Both the position numbers and the translations under genes were made by a program. Positions 14,717 through 26,380 of a stretch of 30,019 nt of DNA are shown piece by piece; the first letter of the stretch is position 1, and every line of letters begins with the position of its first letter. The stretch is from JAQSWP01 sp050185515. Its GTDB lineage: Bacteria; Pseudomonadota; Alphaproteobacteria; Reyranellales; JAQSWP01. Under the pieces are notes generated by a model that saw only the letters and a program-made list of their open reading frames with translations, was not told where the DNA came from and did no database searches. The DNA lies in the NCBI GenBank assembly GCA_050185515.1, contig JBFWZG010000027.1:1-30019 (forward strand), written 5' to 3'.

Positions 14717-15523
14717 ATGGATCTGCGCACGCTGATCGAGGCCCTGGCGCTGGGGCTGATCGAGGGTCTGACCGAGTTCATTCCGGTATCCTCGACCGGG
14801 CATCTGATCCTGTTCGCCGAGCTGTTCGGCTTCGACGGCCCGCCGGGACGCGTGTTCGAGATCGTCATCCAGCTCGGCGCCATTCTGGCCGTGTGCATGG
14901 TCTATTCGCGGCGGCTGCTCAACACCCTGCTGGGGCTGACGCACGATCCGCGCGCCTGGCGCTTCGCCACCAACATATTGCTGGCCTTCCTCCCGTCGGT
15001 GGTGTTCGGCGTGCTGCTGCACGGCTTCATCAAGTCGGTGCTGTTCGATCCGGTGGTGGTCTGCGTGTCGCTGATCGTCGGCGGCTTCCTGATCCTGCTG
15101 ATCGAGAAGCGCTTCACCAGCGATCGCGTGGCCGATATCGACAGCATCGACTGGAAGCTGGCGCTGCAGATCGGCTTCTGCCAGGTGCTGGCGATGATCC
15201 CCGGCGTGTCGCGCTCGGGCGCCACCATCATGGGCGCGCGCGTGCTGGGCCTGAACCGGGCGGCGGCCACGGAATTCTCCTTCTTCCTCGCCATCCCGAC
15301 CATGCTGGCCGCGACCGTTTACGACGCGTACAAGAACGCCGGCGCGCTGAGCTCGGACAACTGGCTGCTGATCGGCATCGGCTTCGCCACGGCATTCGTC
15401 GCGGCGGCGCTGGTTGTGTCGAAGCTGGTCGCCTTCGTCAGCCGCAACGGCTTCGGCGTCTTCGCCTGGTACAGGATCGGCTTCGGCAGCCTGATGCTGG
15501 CGCTGCTGCTGTTGTGGCGGTGA
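14717..15523 (+). CDS. uppP: undecaprenyl-diphosphatase (BacA type)
   Basis: UppP dephosphorylates undecaprenyl diphosphate so that the lipid carrier can be reused in cell-wall synthesis; excess enzyme gives bacitracin resistance. This 268-residue integral membrane protein has the two signature motifs: EGLTEFIPVSSTGHLIL (about residues 16-32, with the catalytic Glu) and the PGVSRSGATIMGARVLGL stretch near residue 160. About seven to eight membrane segments are apparent. It starts 12 bases after parC and probably shares its transcript. The earlier name is bacA. Confidence 0.96.
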   Translation: MDLRTLIEALALGLIEGLTEFIPVSSTGHLILFAELFGFDGPPGRVFEIVIQLGAILAVCMVYSRRLLNTLLGLTHDPRAWRFATNILLAFLPSVVFGVLLHGFIKSVLFDPVVVCVSLIVGGFLILLIEKRFTSDRVADIDSIDWKLALQIGFCQVLAMIPGVSRSGATIMGARVLGLNRAAATEFSFFLAIPTMLAATVYDAYKNAGALSSDNWLLIGIGFATAFVAAALVVSKLVAFVSRNGFGVFAWYRIGFGSLMLALLLLWR

Positions 15524-15609
15524 GCCGAACCCCTTGCCGCCCGCGCCGTCGCTGCTAGGCTGACTGCCGAGCGGCCGTTTCTCAAGCAAAGGCCGCCGGA
15601 GGAGATGGG

Positions 15610-17220
15610 TTGAGCAGGACCGTATTCGGAGCCTTCGCCGCGACGGCGGCGGAATTTCCCGATAATGCCTTTATCTGCGTGCCGCCGGGGACGCATCGCG
15701 ACTACGACGTCGAGGGGCGCGACTATTCCTATCGCGAGACCTTGGCGGCGGCGACGGCGCTGGCGGGGCTGTACAAGGCGGCGGGGTACGGGCACGGGCA
15801 TCGGGTGGCGGTGCTGCTGGAGCAGCGACCGCAATTCCTGTTCCATTACCTGGCGCTGAATTCGCTCGGCGTGACCTTGGTGCCGGTCAATCCGGACTAT
15901 CGCGCCGACGAGCTGACCTATCTGTTCGACCATAGCGAGGCCGATCTGGCGATGGTGGCGCCTCATCGCGTCGGCGATATCGGCGCCGTTACGAAGGCGC
16001 TGCCGCGCCGGCTGCCGGTGGTCGATGCCGGCGACCTGCCGGAGCGCCTGCCGGGCCCGCGCAACCCGGCGCTCAACGAGCCGGCCGGCGAGAAGACCGT
16101 GGCGACGATACTCTACACGTCGGGCACCACGGGCCGGCCCAAGGGCTGCCTGCTGAGCAACGAGCATCACCTGATCACCGGGCGTTTCTACGCCACCTAT
16201 CCCGGCATCATGACGATGGAACGCGGCAGGGAACGGCTGATCAACCCGCTGCCGCTCTACCACACCAACTCGCTGGTTTCCTCGACCACGGCGATGATGG
16301 TGACCGGCGGCTGCATCGTGCTGTCCGACCGCTTCAGCCCGACGCGCTGGTGGAAGGAGGTGGCGGCCAGCCGCGCCACGCGCATCCACTATCTCGGCAT
16401 CATGCCGCCGCTGCTGCTGAGCCAGCCCGAGACGCCGGAGGAGCGGGCGCATTGCGTCAAGGTCGGCATCGGCGCCGGCATCGAGCCGGCGCTGCATCCC
16501 AGATTCGAGGAACGTTTCGGTTTCCCGCTGGTCGAGGTCTGGGGCATGACCGAAACCGGCCGCGCCTTCGCCGCCTGGGAGGAGCCGCGCATGATCGACA
16601 CGCGCGCCTTCGGACGGCCACGCGAGGGGATGGAAGGCATGATCGTCGATGCCGAGATGAACGAGGTGCCGCGCGGCACGCCGGGCGAACTGGTCGTGCG
16701 TCACAACGCCGCCAATCCGCGGCACGGTCTGTTCTCGGGCTACCTGAAGAACGAAGCGGCGACCGAGGAGGCATGGCGCGGCGGCTGGTTCCATACTGGC
16801 GACATCTGCACCCAGGACGAAGGCGGCATGTTCTTTTTCGTCGATCGCGGCAAGAACATCATCCGCCGCTCGGGCGAGAACATCGCCGGCGCCGAGGTCG
16901 AAGCCTGCCTAGCGGCGCATCCCGCCGTGGCGCAGGTGGCGGTGATGGCGGTCAAGGACGAAATGCGCGACGAGGAGGTGCTGGCCTGCATCGTGCCGCG
17001 CGACGGACATCCGCCCGATGCGGCGCTGGCCGAAGCGCTGACCCGATGGTGCCTGGAACGTCAGGCCTACTACAAGGCGCCGGGTTGGGTGCTGTTCAGG
17101 CAGTCGCTGCCGACGACGGGAACGCAGAAGGTGCAGAAGCACCAGATCTTCGCCGCCGGCGTCGACGCGCGGCAGGAGCCGGGGATCTTCGATCTGCGGG
17201 GCCTGAAGAAACGCAGTTGA
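15610..17220 (+). CDS. acyl-CoA synthetase (AMP-forming ligase family)
   Basis: The enzyme activates a carboxylic acid as acyl-AMP and then forms the CoA thioester. Motifs in order: the ATP-binding loop YTSGTTGRPKG (from residue 169), the adenine-binding box VEVWGMTETG, WFHTGDI, the hinge FFVDRGKNIIRRSGENIAGAEVE and, near the end, GTQKVQKHQ with the catalytic Lys507. Length (536) is normal. The substrate cannot be read from sequence; overall the pattern resembles CaiC-like or medium/long-chain ligases. A TTG start at 15610 is supported by a strong GGAGGAGA sequence just upstream, and the nearest ATG (15605) is out of frame. It may be co-transcribed with uppP, although an 86-base gap lies between them. 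Confidence 0.88.
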   Translation: MSRTVFGAFAATAAEFPDNAFICVPPGTHRDYDVEGRDYSYRETLAAATALAGLYKAAGYGHGHRVAVLLEQRPQFLFHYLALNSLGVTLVPVNPDYRADELTYLFDHSEADLAMVAPHRVGDIGAVTKALPRRLPVVDAGDLPERLPGPRNPALNEPAGEKTVATILYTSGTTGRPKGCLLSNEHHLITGRFYATYPGIMTMERGRERLINPLPLYHTNSLVSSTTAMMVTGGCIVLSDRFSPTRWWKEVAASRATRIHYLGIMPPLLLSQPETPEERAHCVKVGIGAGIEPALHPRFEERFGFPLVEVWGMTETGRAFAAWEEPRMIDTRAFGRPREGMEGMIVDAEMNEVPRGTPGELVVRHNAANPRHGLFSGYLKNEAATEEAWRGGWFHTGDICTQDEGGMFFFVDRGKNIIRRSGENIAGAEVEACLAAHPAVAQVAVMAVKDEMRDEEVLACIVPRDGHPPDAALAEALTRWCLERQAYYKAPGWVLFRQSLPTTGTQKVQKHQIFAAGVDARQEPGIFDLRGLKKRS

Positions 17221-17227
17221 GGCGGCG

Positions 17228-20197
<2,970 letters not shown>

Positions 20198-20452
20198 CGC
20201 AGCGGTTCCGTCCGCGCCTCTGCCCGTATCCAGCCAACGGGGTGTTCGCAGTTGCGAAACCACCGTCAAACGAAGCCCGGCATGGCGAATTTCCGCTGCC
20301 TCCTGAACGCCTTGCGGTATTTTCCGCCTACCAAAACCGTCGCGACCATGCAAATATTCGCGCCGGCAGGATGCGACCCTTGGGGGGCAACGACAGTCGC
20401 TGAGGGCGGTCCGGTTGAACAACACGAACGCTGGACGATCTGGGAGGATCAC
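20198..20452. other. divergent intergenic region between kinase and TRAP binding protein
   Basis: These 255 bases hold the promoters of two divergent genes. The composition is somewhat less GC-rich than the flanks (for example TTGCGGTATTTTCCG near 20312). I could not identify a convincing -35/-10 pair. TGGGAGGATC just before 20453 is the ribosome-binding site of the plus-strand gene. No small gene is evident. Confidence 0.5.
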
Positions 20453-21568
20453 ATGCAAAGACGCAAGTTTCTGAAAGGCGCCGGGATCGGGGCCGTAGCG
20501 GCTTCGACGCTGGCGGCGCCGTCAATTGTCAATGCGCAGGGGCTGCCCGAAATCAAGTGGCGCTGCGCCTCGAGCTTTCCCAAGAGCCTCGACACCATCT
20601 TCGGCGCCGGCGAGTACATGACCAAGAAGGTCGCCGAGATGACGAACGACCGCTTCCAGATCCGCATTTTCGCCGGCGGCGAAATCGTGCCGGGTCTGCA
20701 GGTGCTCGATGCGGTGCAGGCCGGAACGGTCGAGTGCGGCCATACGGCCAGCTACTACTACGTTGGCAAGGATCCGACATTCGCCCTCGACACGGCGGTG
20801 CCGTTCGGCCTCAACACCCGCCAGCAGACCGCCTGGATGTACCATGGCGGCGGTCGGCAGCTGATGAACGAGTTCTTCAAGGACTACAACGTCTACGCCA
20901 TCCCCACCGGCAACACGGGCTGCCAGATGGGCGGCTGGTACCGCAAGGAGATCAAGACGGTCGACGACCTTAAGGGCCTGAAGATGCGCATCGGCGGCTT
21001 CGCCGGCCAGGTGCTGACCAAGCTGGGCGTCGTGCCGCAGCAGATCGCCGGCGGTGACATCTATCCGTCGCTGGAGAAGGGCACGATCGATTCGGCCGAG
21101 TGGGTCGGACCGTACGACGATGAGAAGCTGGGCTTCAACAAGGTTGCCAAGTACTACTACTATCCCGGCTGGTGGGAAGGCGGCCCGCAGCTTTCGACCA
21201 TGGTTAACATCGAGCAGTGGAACAAGCTGCCGCCGGAATACAAGGCGGTGCTCGAGGCGGCCTGCGCCGAGGCGCATAGCTGGATGATCGCCAAGTACGA
21301 CGCCCTCAACCCGGCGGCGCTGCGCAAGCTGGTGGCCGGCGGCACCGAGCTGCGGCCGTTCAGCCGCGACGTCATGCTGGCCTGCTACAAGGCGTCGGAG
21401 GAGCTCTACGCCGAGACCTCGGCGAAGAATCCGAAGTGGAAGAAGGTGTTCGAGTCGTGGAACAAGTTCCGCGAGGATCAGTTCCTGTGGTTCCGCGTGG
21501 CCGAGAACACCTACGACAACTTCGCCTTCGTCGCCGCCCAGCTGGCGGAACAGGGCAAGAAGAAATAG
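20453..21568 (+). CDS. TRAP transporter substrate-binding protein, TakP-like
   Basis: This periplasmic protein delivers a solute to a TRAP membrane complex. It begins with a Tat-type signal peptide (RRKFLKGAG, hydrophobic core, cleavage near NAQG). The 371-residue DctP-family body resembles the TakP branch, whose characterised member binds 2-oxoacids such as pyruvate. Evidence is GGDIYPSLEKGTIDSAEWVGPYDDEKLGF with Glu216-Trp217 where TakP has its cation- and ligand-binding pair, and a long C-terminal helical part suited to the TakP dimer. The exact ligand is inferred, not shown. ATG 20453 is supported by GGGAGGATC upstream and by the signal peptide; the frame runs far upstream only as an antisense shadow of the kinase. 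A strong terminator follows. Confidence 0.93.
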   Translation: MQRRKFLKGAGIGAVAASTLAAPSIVNAQGLPEIKWRCASSFPKSLDTIFGAGEYMTKKVAEMTNDRFQIRIFAGGEIVPGLQVLDAVQAGTVECGHTASYYYVGKDPTFALDTAVPFGLNTRQQTAWMYHGGGRQLMNEFFKDYNVYAIPTGNTGCQMGGWYRKEIKTVDDLKGLKMRIGGFAGQVLTKLGVVPQQIAGGDIYPSLEKGTIDSAEWVGPYDDEKLGFNKVAKYYYYPGWWEGGPQLSTMVNIEQWNKLPPEYKAVLEAACAEAHSWMIAKYDALNPAALRKLVAGGTELRPFSRDVMLACYKASEELYAETSAKNPKWKKVFESWNKFREDQFLWFRVAENTYDNFAFVAAQLAEQGKKK

Positions 21569-21590
21569 GCAGCATCCCGCCGATGCGAAA

Positions 21591-21616
21591 AGCCCCGCTT
21601 CGGCGGGGCTTTTTTT
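21591..21616. terminator. bidirectional intrinsic terminator
   Basis: AGCCCCGC and GCGGGGCT form a perfect eight-base stem with a TTCG tetraloop (21591-21610), followed by a run of T residues to 21616. Four A residues precede the stem, so it can also act, less strongly, for the minus-strand aqpZ that ends at 21640. It separates the two convergent genes. Confidence 0.92.
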
Positions 21617-21639
21617 GTCTTCAATGCGATCGCTTGCGC

Positions 21640-22332
21640 CTATTCCTCGTCGGCTAGCAGCAGCTTCCAGGCGCCGCCGCCGATCGCCGCACCGACCAGC
21701 GGCGCCAGCCAGAAGAACCAGAGCTGCCCCAGCGCCCAGCCGTCGGCGAACAGCGCCACGCCGGTGGAGCGGGCCGGATTGACCGAGGTGTTGGTCACCG
21801 GAATGGAAATCAGATGGATCAGGCAGAGCGCCATGCCGATGGCCAGCGGCGCGAATCCGGCCGGCGCCCGGGCGCTGGTCGATCCGAGAATGACGATCAG
21901 GAAGAAGGCCGTCAGGACGATCTCGGCAATGGCCGCCGAAACCATCGAATAGCCGCCGGGCGAATGCTCGCCGTAGCCGTTGGAGGCGAAGCCGCCGGTC
22001 GACGCGAAATCGGCCTTGCCCGACACGATGAGATAGAGCACCAGCCCGGCGAGAATGGCGCCGATCACCTGCGCGACGACGTAGGGCAGCAGTTCGCGCC
22101 AGGCGAAGCGGCCGGCGACTGCCAGGCCGAGCGAGACGGCCGGATTGAAGTGGCCGCCGGAGATCGCGCCGACCGCATAGGCCATGGTCAGGACCGTCAG
22201 GCCGAAGGCCAGCGAGACGCCGAGCAGGCCGATGCCGAGTTCGGGAAAGGCGGCAGCCAGCACCGCGCTGCCGCAGCCGCCGAAGACGAGCCAGAAGGTT
22301 CCGAAGACTTCCGCCGCGAGTTTGCGTGTCAT
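21640..22332 (-). CDS. aqpZ: aquaporin Z
   Basis: AqpZ is an inner-membrane water channel. The 230-residue protein has six membrane segments and two NPA half-helices: Asn63-Pro-Ala in SGGHFNPAVS and Asn185-Pro-Ala in NTSVNPARS. The selectivity filter residues Phe43, His173, Thr182 and Arg188 match the water-specific E. coli AqpZ and not a glycerol facilitator. The start at 22332 follows a GGAGGATC ribosome-binding sequence and begins with the conserved MTRKLAAEVFGTF. It lies downstream of dctM on the same strand (123-base gap) and converges on the TRAP binding-protein gene. Confidence 0.96.
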   Translation of the reverse strand: MTRKLAAEVFGTFWLVFGGCGSAVLAAAFPELGIGLLGVSLAFGLTVLTMAYAVGAISGGHFNPAVSLGLAVAGRFAWRELLPYVVAQVIGAILAGLVLYLIVSGKADFASTGGFASNGYGEHSPGGYSMVSAAIAEIVLTAFFLIVILGSTSARAPAGFAPLAIGMALCLIHLISIPVTNTSVNPARSTGVALFADGWALGQLWFFWLAPLVGAAIGGGAWKLLLADEE

Positions 22333-22455
22333 GACGATCCTCCACCCTGGCGGCCGAAACTCGGCCAGCCGACAAGGTGGAATATTACCGCGCACGCCCG
22401 ACCCGCGCCAAATGCGCTCCGGTATAGGTGGCGCGTAGAAACGCTGGCGCCGGCG

Positions 22456-24108
22456 CTACTTGAACTGGATCGGCGGCGGCGGCGGGCCGTCGGAGCCGGG
22501 GATCGGCGGGATCTCGATCTTGATCGTCGCCGGATCGACCTTGCTGCCGCCGCCCAGACTGTCCAGCACCATCTCGGGGAAGGCGATGACCAGCGCCACC
22601 ATGATGATCTGGATGCAGACGAAGGGTACGGCGCCCCAGTAGATCTGCATGGTGGTAATGCCCTGGGTCAGCTTGCCCGTGATCTTGTCGATGTAGTCCT
22701 TGGCCGGCGCGACGGAGCGCAGATAGAACAGGGCGAAGCCGAAGGGCGGGTGCATGAACGACGTCTGCATGTTGACGCTGAGCAGCACGCCGAACCAGAT
22801 CAGGTCGATGCCCAGCTTTTCGGCCACCGGCGCCAGCAGCGGCACGACGATGAAGGCCAGCTCGAAGAAGTCGAGGAAGAAGGCCAGCAGGAAGATCATG
22901 ATGTTGACGACGATCAGGAAGCCCATGACGCCGCCGGGCAGGTCGAGCAGCAGATGCTCGACCCACAGATCTCCGTCGACCCCGCGGAACACCAGGCCGA
23001 ACAGGGTCGAGCCGACCAGGATGAAGACCACGAACGAGGTCAGCTTGGCGGTGCTGTCCATCGCCTGACGCATCAGGGAGAAGCTGAGGCGGCGATTGCC
23101 CATGGCCAGGATCAGCGCGCCCACCGCGCCCATGGCGCCGCCCTCGGTCGGCGTGGCGATGCCGAGGAAGATGGTGCCGAGCACGAGGAAGATCAGCGCC
23201 AGCGGCGGCACCAGCACGAACACGACCTTCTCGGCCATGGCACTGAGCAGGCCGAGCTTGAAGAAGCGGTTGGCGCCGGCCAGGGCGAACGCGGCCAGTA
23301 CGGCGACTACCGCCGCCATGATGACGGCGTTGTCGCCGAACCGGTCGATGAACAGCACGTCGGCGAAGGAGCCGATCGCGATGACCATCGCCAGCACGAC
23401 CATCAGCGAGACGACGCCGGAGCGGCCGCTCGGCTCGCGGAAGGTACGCGCTTCGATCGGAAGCGCCGGCGCGCGGTGCGGGAAGATCATGGTGATCATG
23501 AAAATGTAGCCGGCATAGAGCGTCGTCAGCACCAGGCCCGGGATCAGGGCGCCGGCATACATGTCGCCGACCGAGCGGCCGAGCTGGTCGGCCATGACGA
23601 TCAGGACCAGGCTGGGCGGGATGATCTGCGCCAGCGTGCCCGACGCGGCGATGATGCCGGTGGCCAGCCGCCGGTCGTAGCCGTAGCGCAGCATGATGGG
23701 CAGGGAGATCAGGCCCATCGAGATCACCGAGGCGGCGACGACGCCGGTGGTGGCGGCGAGCAGGGCGCCGACGAAGATGACGGCGTAGGCGAGGCCGCCG
23801 CGCAGCGGGCCGAACAGCTGGCCGATCGTGTCGAGCAGGTCCTCGGCCATGCCGGATCGCTCGAGGATCAGGCCCATGAAGGTGAAGAACGGGATGGCCA
23901 GCAGCGTGTCGTTGGCCATGATGCCGAACACGCGCTCGGGCATGGCCTGGAAGAAGCCGGGCGTGAACAGGCCAAGTTCGATGCCGAGGAAGCCGAACAG
24001 CAGGCCGTTGGCGGCCAGCGCGAAGGCGACGGGGTAGCCCAGCAGCAGGAACACCACCAGCGCCAGGAACATCAGCGGCGCCATGTTCTCGATGAAGAAG
24101 GCGATCAT
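22456..24108 (-). CDS. dctM: TRAP transporter large permease subunit (DctM type)
   Basis: This is the ion-coupled transport subunit of a TRAP system. The 550-residue protein has about 12-13 membrane segments and the DctM pattern, including AIPFFTFMGLILERSGMAEDLLDTIGQL, a TTGVVAASVISMG helix and NMQTSFMHPPFGFALFYL. It is longer than the usual 430 residues because of an extra region around residues 200-290 and a proline-rich C-terminal tail (PPIPGSDGPPPPP). Long DctM proteins of this kind go with TakP-like binding proteins, so the partner is probably the product of 20453-21568. Its ATG overlaps the dctQ stop codon by four bases. Confidence 0.94.
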   Translation of the reverse strand: MIAFFIENMAPLMFLALVVFLLLGYPVAFALAANGLLFGFLGIELGLFTPGFFQAMPERVFGIMANDTLLAIPFFTFMGLILERSGMAEDLLDTIGQLFGPLRGGLAYAVIFVGALLAATTGVVAASVISMGLISLPIMLRYGYDRRLATGIIAASGTLAQIIPPSLVLIVMADQLGRSVGDMYAGALIPGLVLTTLYAGYIFMITMIFPHRAPALPIEARTFREPSGRSGVVSLMVVLAMVIAIGSFADVLFIDRFGDNAVIMAAVVAVLAAFALAGANRFFKLGLLSAMAEKVVFVLVPPLALIFLVLGTIFLGIATPTEGGAMGAVGALILAMGNRRLSFSLMRQAMDSTAKLTSFVVFILVGSTLFGLVFRGVDGDLWVEHLLLDLPGGVMGFLIVVNIMIFLLAFFLDFFELAFIVVPLLAPVAEKLGIDLIWFGVLLSVNMQTSFMHPPFGFALFYLRSVAPAKDYIDKITGKLTQGITTMQIYWGAVPFVCIQIIMVALVIAFPEMVLDSLGGGSKVDPATIKIEIPPIPGSDGPPPPPIQFK

Positions 24109-24674
24109 TTCGGCTGCTCCGATACCGGCTCGACGGGAAGAACGGCGTCTTTCTTCTCGTATGGATCGGGGATCAGCCCGCGCATCACCGCGATGCGCTT
24201 GATCAGTTCGGACACGGCCTGAAGGCTGAGCAGGAAGAAGCCGATGGGGATCAGCAGGCGGGCGGGCCAGCGGATCAGCCCGCCGGCGTTGCTCGACATC
24301 TCGCCGCTATCCCAGGCGTTCATGAAGATCGGCCACGACAGCCACATGATGCCGACAGACATGGGCAGCAGGAAGAAAACGCCGCCGACGATCTCGATCC
24401 AGTTGCGGGCGTTCGGCGACAGGCGGCTGGAGACGACGTCGATGCGGATATGCTCGTTGCGCAGCAGCGTGTAGCCGGAGCAGAGCAGGAAGATGGCGCC
24501 GAAGAAGTACCATTGCAGCTCGAGCCAGGCGTTCGACGCGACGTTGACCGAGTAGCGCAGGACGGCGTTGGCGGCGCTGACGAGAACGGCGAGCAGCACG
24601 AGCCAGAACACGGTCTTGCCGACCAGTTCGTTCAGCCGGTCGATGCCCCGGCTGACCATAAGCAGAAACCCCAT
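24105..24674 (-). CDS. dctQ: TRAP transporter small permease subunit (DctQ type)
   Basis: DctQ is the small four-helix membrane partner of DctM. The 189-residue protein has four hydrophobic segments and the family motif WLELQWYFFGAIFLLCSGYTLLRNEHIRIDV. The ATG at 24674 is chosen because GGGAGAG lies five bases upstream; a GTG at 24695 is possible but lacks such a site. The stop codon overlaps the dctM start (ATGA), so the two are translated together. It heads a dctQ-dctM-aqpZ run. The upstream 229-base gap to the next gene should hold its promoter. Confidence 0.93.
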   Translation of the reverse strand: MGFLLMVSRGIDRLNELVGKTVFWLVLLAVLVSAANAVLRYSVNVASNAWLELQWYFFGAIFLLCSGYTLLRNEHIRIDVVSSRLSPNARNWIEIVGGVFFLLPMSVGIMWLSWPIFMNAWDSGEMSSNAGGLIRWPARLLIPIGFFLLSLQAVSELIKRIAVMRGLIPDPYEKKDAVLPVEPVSEQPK

Positions 24675-24903
24675 GCGCGCTCTCCCAAACTCCACGGTCG
24701 CGGATCGCCGGGCCGTCGGGCGGGAACGGGAGTACGGGAAACTTCCACAAGCATCAAGCGAGCCCGGCCGCGACCGCAGCCAGGCGGATTGCCGCCGAAA
24801 TCCCGGACGCCCCGAGCCTCCCTTGTGTTCTTATTGGCCGGGCAGCCGCTTTTTTCGGGCTGACCCTATATTGGCCGCCGGGTCATGGCAATACGGGGCG
24901 GAA
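24675..24903. other. intergenic region upstream of dctQ
   Basis: These 229 bases lie between the stop of the leucyltransferase gene and dctQ, both minus strand. Reading that strand, TTGCCA followed after 15 bases by TATAGG (about 24866-24892) is a weak promoter candidate because the spacing is short. A run of six T residues (24850-24855, plus strand) is present, but no clear stem adjoins it. No small gene is evident. Confidence 0.3.
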
Positions 24904-25644
24904 TCAGGTTTCGTCGCCCTCCAGCCGGCGCCAGCCGGCCGGTTCGAGCGCCTCCAGCGGGCGGAATTTCTGCTTGTATTGCATCTTGCGCGAGCCGGCG
25001 ATCCAGTAGCCGAGATAGACGTAAGGCAGGCGCTGCCGGCGGGCCTCCTCGATCAGGCGCAGGATGACGTGGGTGCCCAGCCCGCGGCGCACGGCGGTGG
25101 GTTCGAAGAAGGAGTAGACGGCGGAGATGCCGTTGCCCAGCCAGTCGGTCAGGCAGCAGGCCAGCAGCCTGCCTTCCGGGCCACCGCGGCGGAATTCGAC
25201 GAGCCTGGTGTCGACCGGGCTGTCCTCGACCATGGCGCGGTAGTCCTCGAAGCCCATGTCGGCCATGTCGCCATCGTCATGGCGGGCGTGGAGATAGGCG
25301 GCGAACAGTCGGAACTGCTCGGCGGTGACGGCGGCCGGAACCACGGCGACGTGCAGATCCGCGTTGTCGCGTGCGTTGCGGCGTTGAGCGCGGCCGGGGA
25401 CGAATTCCTCGACCGGGATGCGAACCGGCACGCAGGCCTGGCAGGACGGGCAGAGCGGCTTGTAGATGAACTGATGGCTGCGGCGAAACCCGGCATCGGT
25501 GAAGCGGTCGTGGTCCTTGAGCGCGTCGGGGCCGCCCAACTCGGTCAGCAGCTTGATTTCGATGCGCTCGGGCAGATAGGGACACCGCATTGCCGGTGTC
25601 GTGCGGAAAAAGCGCAACGGGGTATTCTGCTGGCGAATCAGCAT
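24904..25644 (-). CDS. bpt: aspartate/glutamate leucyltransferase (N-degron pathway)
   Basis: Bpt transfers leucine from leucyl-tRNA to proteins with N-terminal Asp or Glu, marking them for ClpS-ClpAP degradation. The 246-residue protein has the ATE-type N-terminal domain with CPYLP and KPLCPSCQACVPVRIPV (Cys cluster), and a GNAT-like C-terminal half with LGNGISAVYSFFEP, RRGLGTHVILRLIEEAR and YVYLGYWIAGSRKMQYKQKFRPLE. Bacterial members are leucyltransferases by family precedent, while eukaryotic ATE uses arginine; the sequence alone cannot fully exclude arginine. Older annotations use ate. A 127-base gap separates it from the RDD gene upstream. Confidence 0.94.
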   Translation of the reverse strand: MLIRQQNTPLRFFRTTPAMRCPYLPERIEIKLLTELGGPDALKDHDRFTDAGFRRSHQFIYKPLCPSCQACVPVRIPVEEFVPGRAQRRNARDNADLHVAVVPAAVTAEQFRLFAAYLHARHDDGDMADMGFEDYRAMVEDSPVDTRLVEFRRGGPEGRLLACCLTDWLGNGISAVYSFFEPTAVRRGLGTHVILRLIEEARRQRLPYVYLGYWIAGSRKMQYKQKFRPLEALEPAGWRRLEGDET

Positions 25645-25771
25645 CGCCCTGCCTCATACGTTCGTCGTCCCGAACACGGACGGCGCAACCACGCCTGCCG
25701 TCATCCGGCAGCGCCCAACTATGCGGCCAACGCGCGGTGATGGCAAACGGGCATTGCCGACGGGGCGAGCG

Positions 25772-26302
25772 TCAGCGCCGCGGCGGCGTCGAGGTGACGG
25801 TACCCGGCGGCAGGCGACGCAGCACGATCAGGTGCGAGAGAATGTCGTGCAGGGTGCGGCGATGGCGGTTGAAGAGCACCACCAGCAGCACCAGCCCGCC
25901 CGTGGTCGGCACGGTGACATAGAACAGGACGATCTGGACCAGCGCGTGCAGGAAGGTCGGCGGCTGGTCATCGAAGGTGCGGACCTGCAGCCCCATCAGG
26001 CTCATGCCGGGGGTGGCCGCCTGGGCGCTGCCGACGAAGAAGGCATGGTAGGCCGGCGCCAGCACGGTGATGGCGAGAATCACCAGAGGCCAGAACAGGC
26101 CGAAGGTGACGACGGAAATAAAGGAACCGATGATCCACAACCCGACCCAGATGGCACCGATCAGCAGCAAGTCGATGAAATAGGCCACGACACGGCGCGA
26201 CAGCAGACCGTCGTAGTACTGCGGCTCGGTGATCGGGTCGGGGGCCGAACCGGCGGCATTCAGGCGCAGGCGGAACGGAACCGGCACATTGGGCTGGGCC
26301 AT
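25772..26302 (-). CDS. RDD family membrane protein
   Basis: The 176-residue protein shows the RDD pattern. An Arg in SRRVVAYFIDLLLIG (first membrane segment) is followed by an acidic residue. The middle motif is ATPGMSLMGLQVRTFDD, and a final segment ends in RRTLHDILSHLIVLRR. Three hydrophobic segments are visible. RDD proteins are small inner-membrane proteins, some proposed as ion transporters; the function here is unknown. The start at 26302 follows AGGAG by 11 bases and gives a sensible N-terminus; the upstream extension (MSDLAVGDCHA) is unlikely. It lies 78 bases downstream of the acylase gene on the same strand. Confidence 0.88.
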   Translation of the reverse strand: MAQPNVPVPFRLRLNAAGSAPDPITEPQYYDGLLSRRVVAYFIDLLLIGAIWVGLWIIGSFISVVTFGLFWPLVILAITVLAPAYHAFFVGSAQAATPGMSLMGLQVRTFDDQPPTFLHALVQIVLFYVTVPTTGGLVLLVVLFNRHRRTLHDILSHLIVLRRLPPGTVTSTPPRR

Positions 26303-26380
26303 CGCGTGACAATCTCCTACCGCAAGGTCAGACACTTCCCGCCGATATGGTAACGGGCGGCCGGCAGCGCAAGCGGAAAT

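Noticed and set aside
12518..15589. Minus-strand open frame of over 1000 codons opposite parC and uppP
   Set aside because: Antisense of conserved genes, low-complexity His/Gln/Arg composition and no recognisable motif.
15319..16794. Minus-strand open frame opposite the acyl-CoA ligase
   Set aside because: Shadow frame; the plus-strand ligase has all its catalytic motifs.
20198..20458. Upstream extension of the histidine kinase to 20458
   Set aside because: The added residues are Cys/Arg-rich and unlike any domain, and they would overlap the start of the divergent TRAP gene.
21814..24222. Plus-strand open frame of about 800 codons opposite aqpZ and dctM
   Set aside because: Very rich in Asp, Glu, His and Gln with no domain; it is the complement of membrane-protein codons.
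25695..25711. CTGCCG-TCATC-CGGCAG hairpin between the RDD and leucyltransferase genes as a terminator
   Set aside because: Short stem and no T run on either strand.
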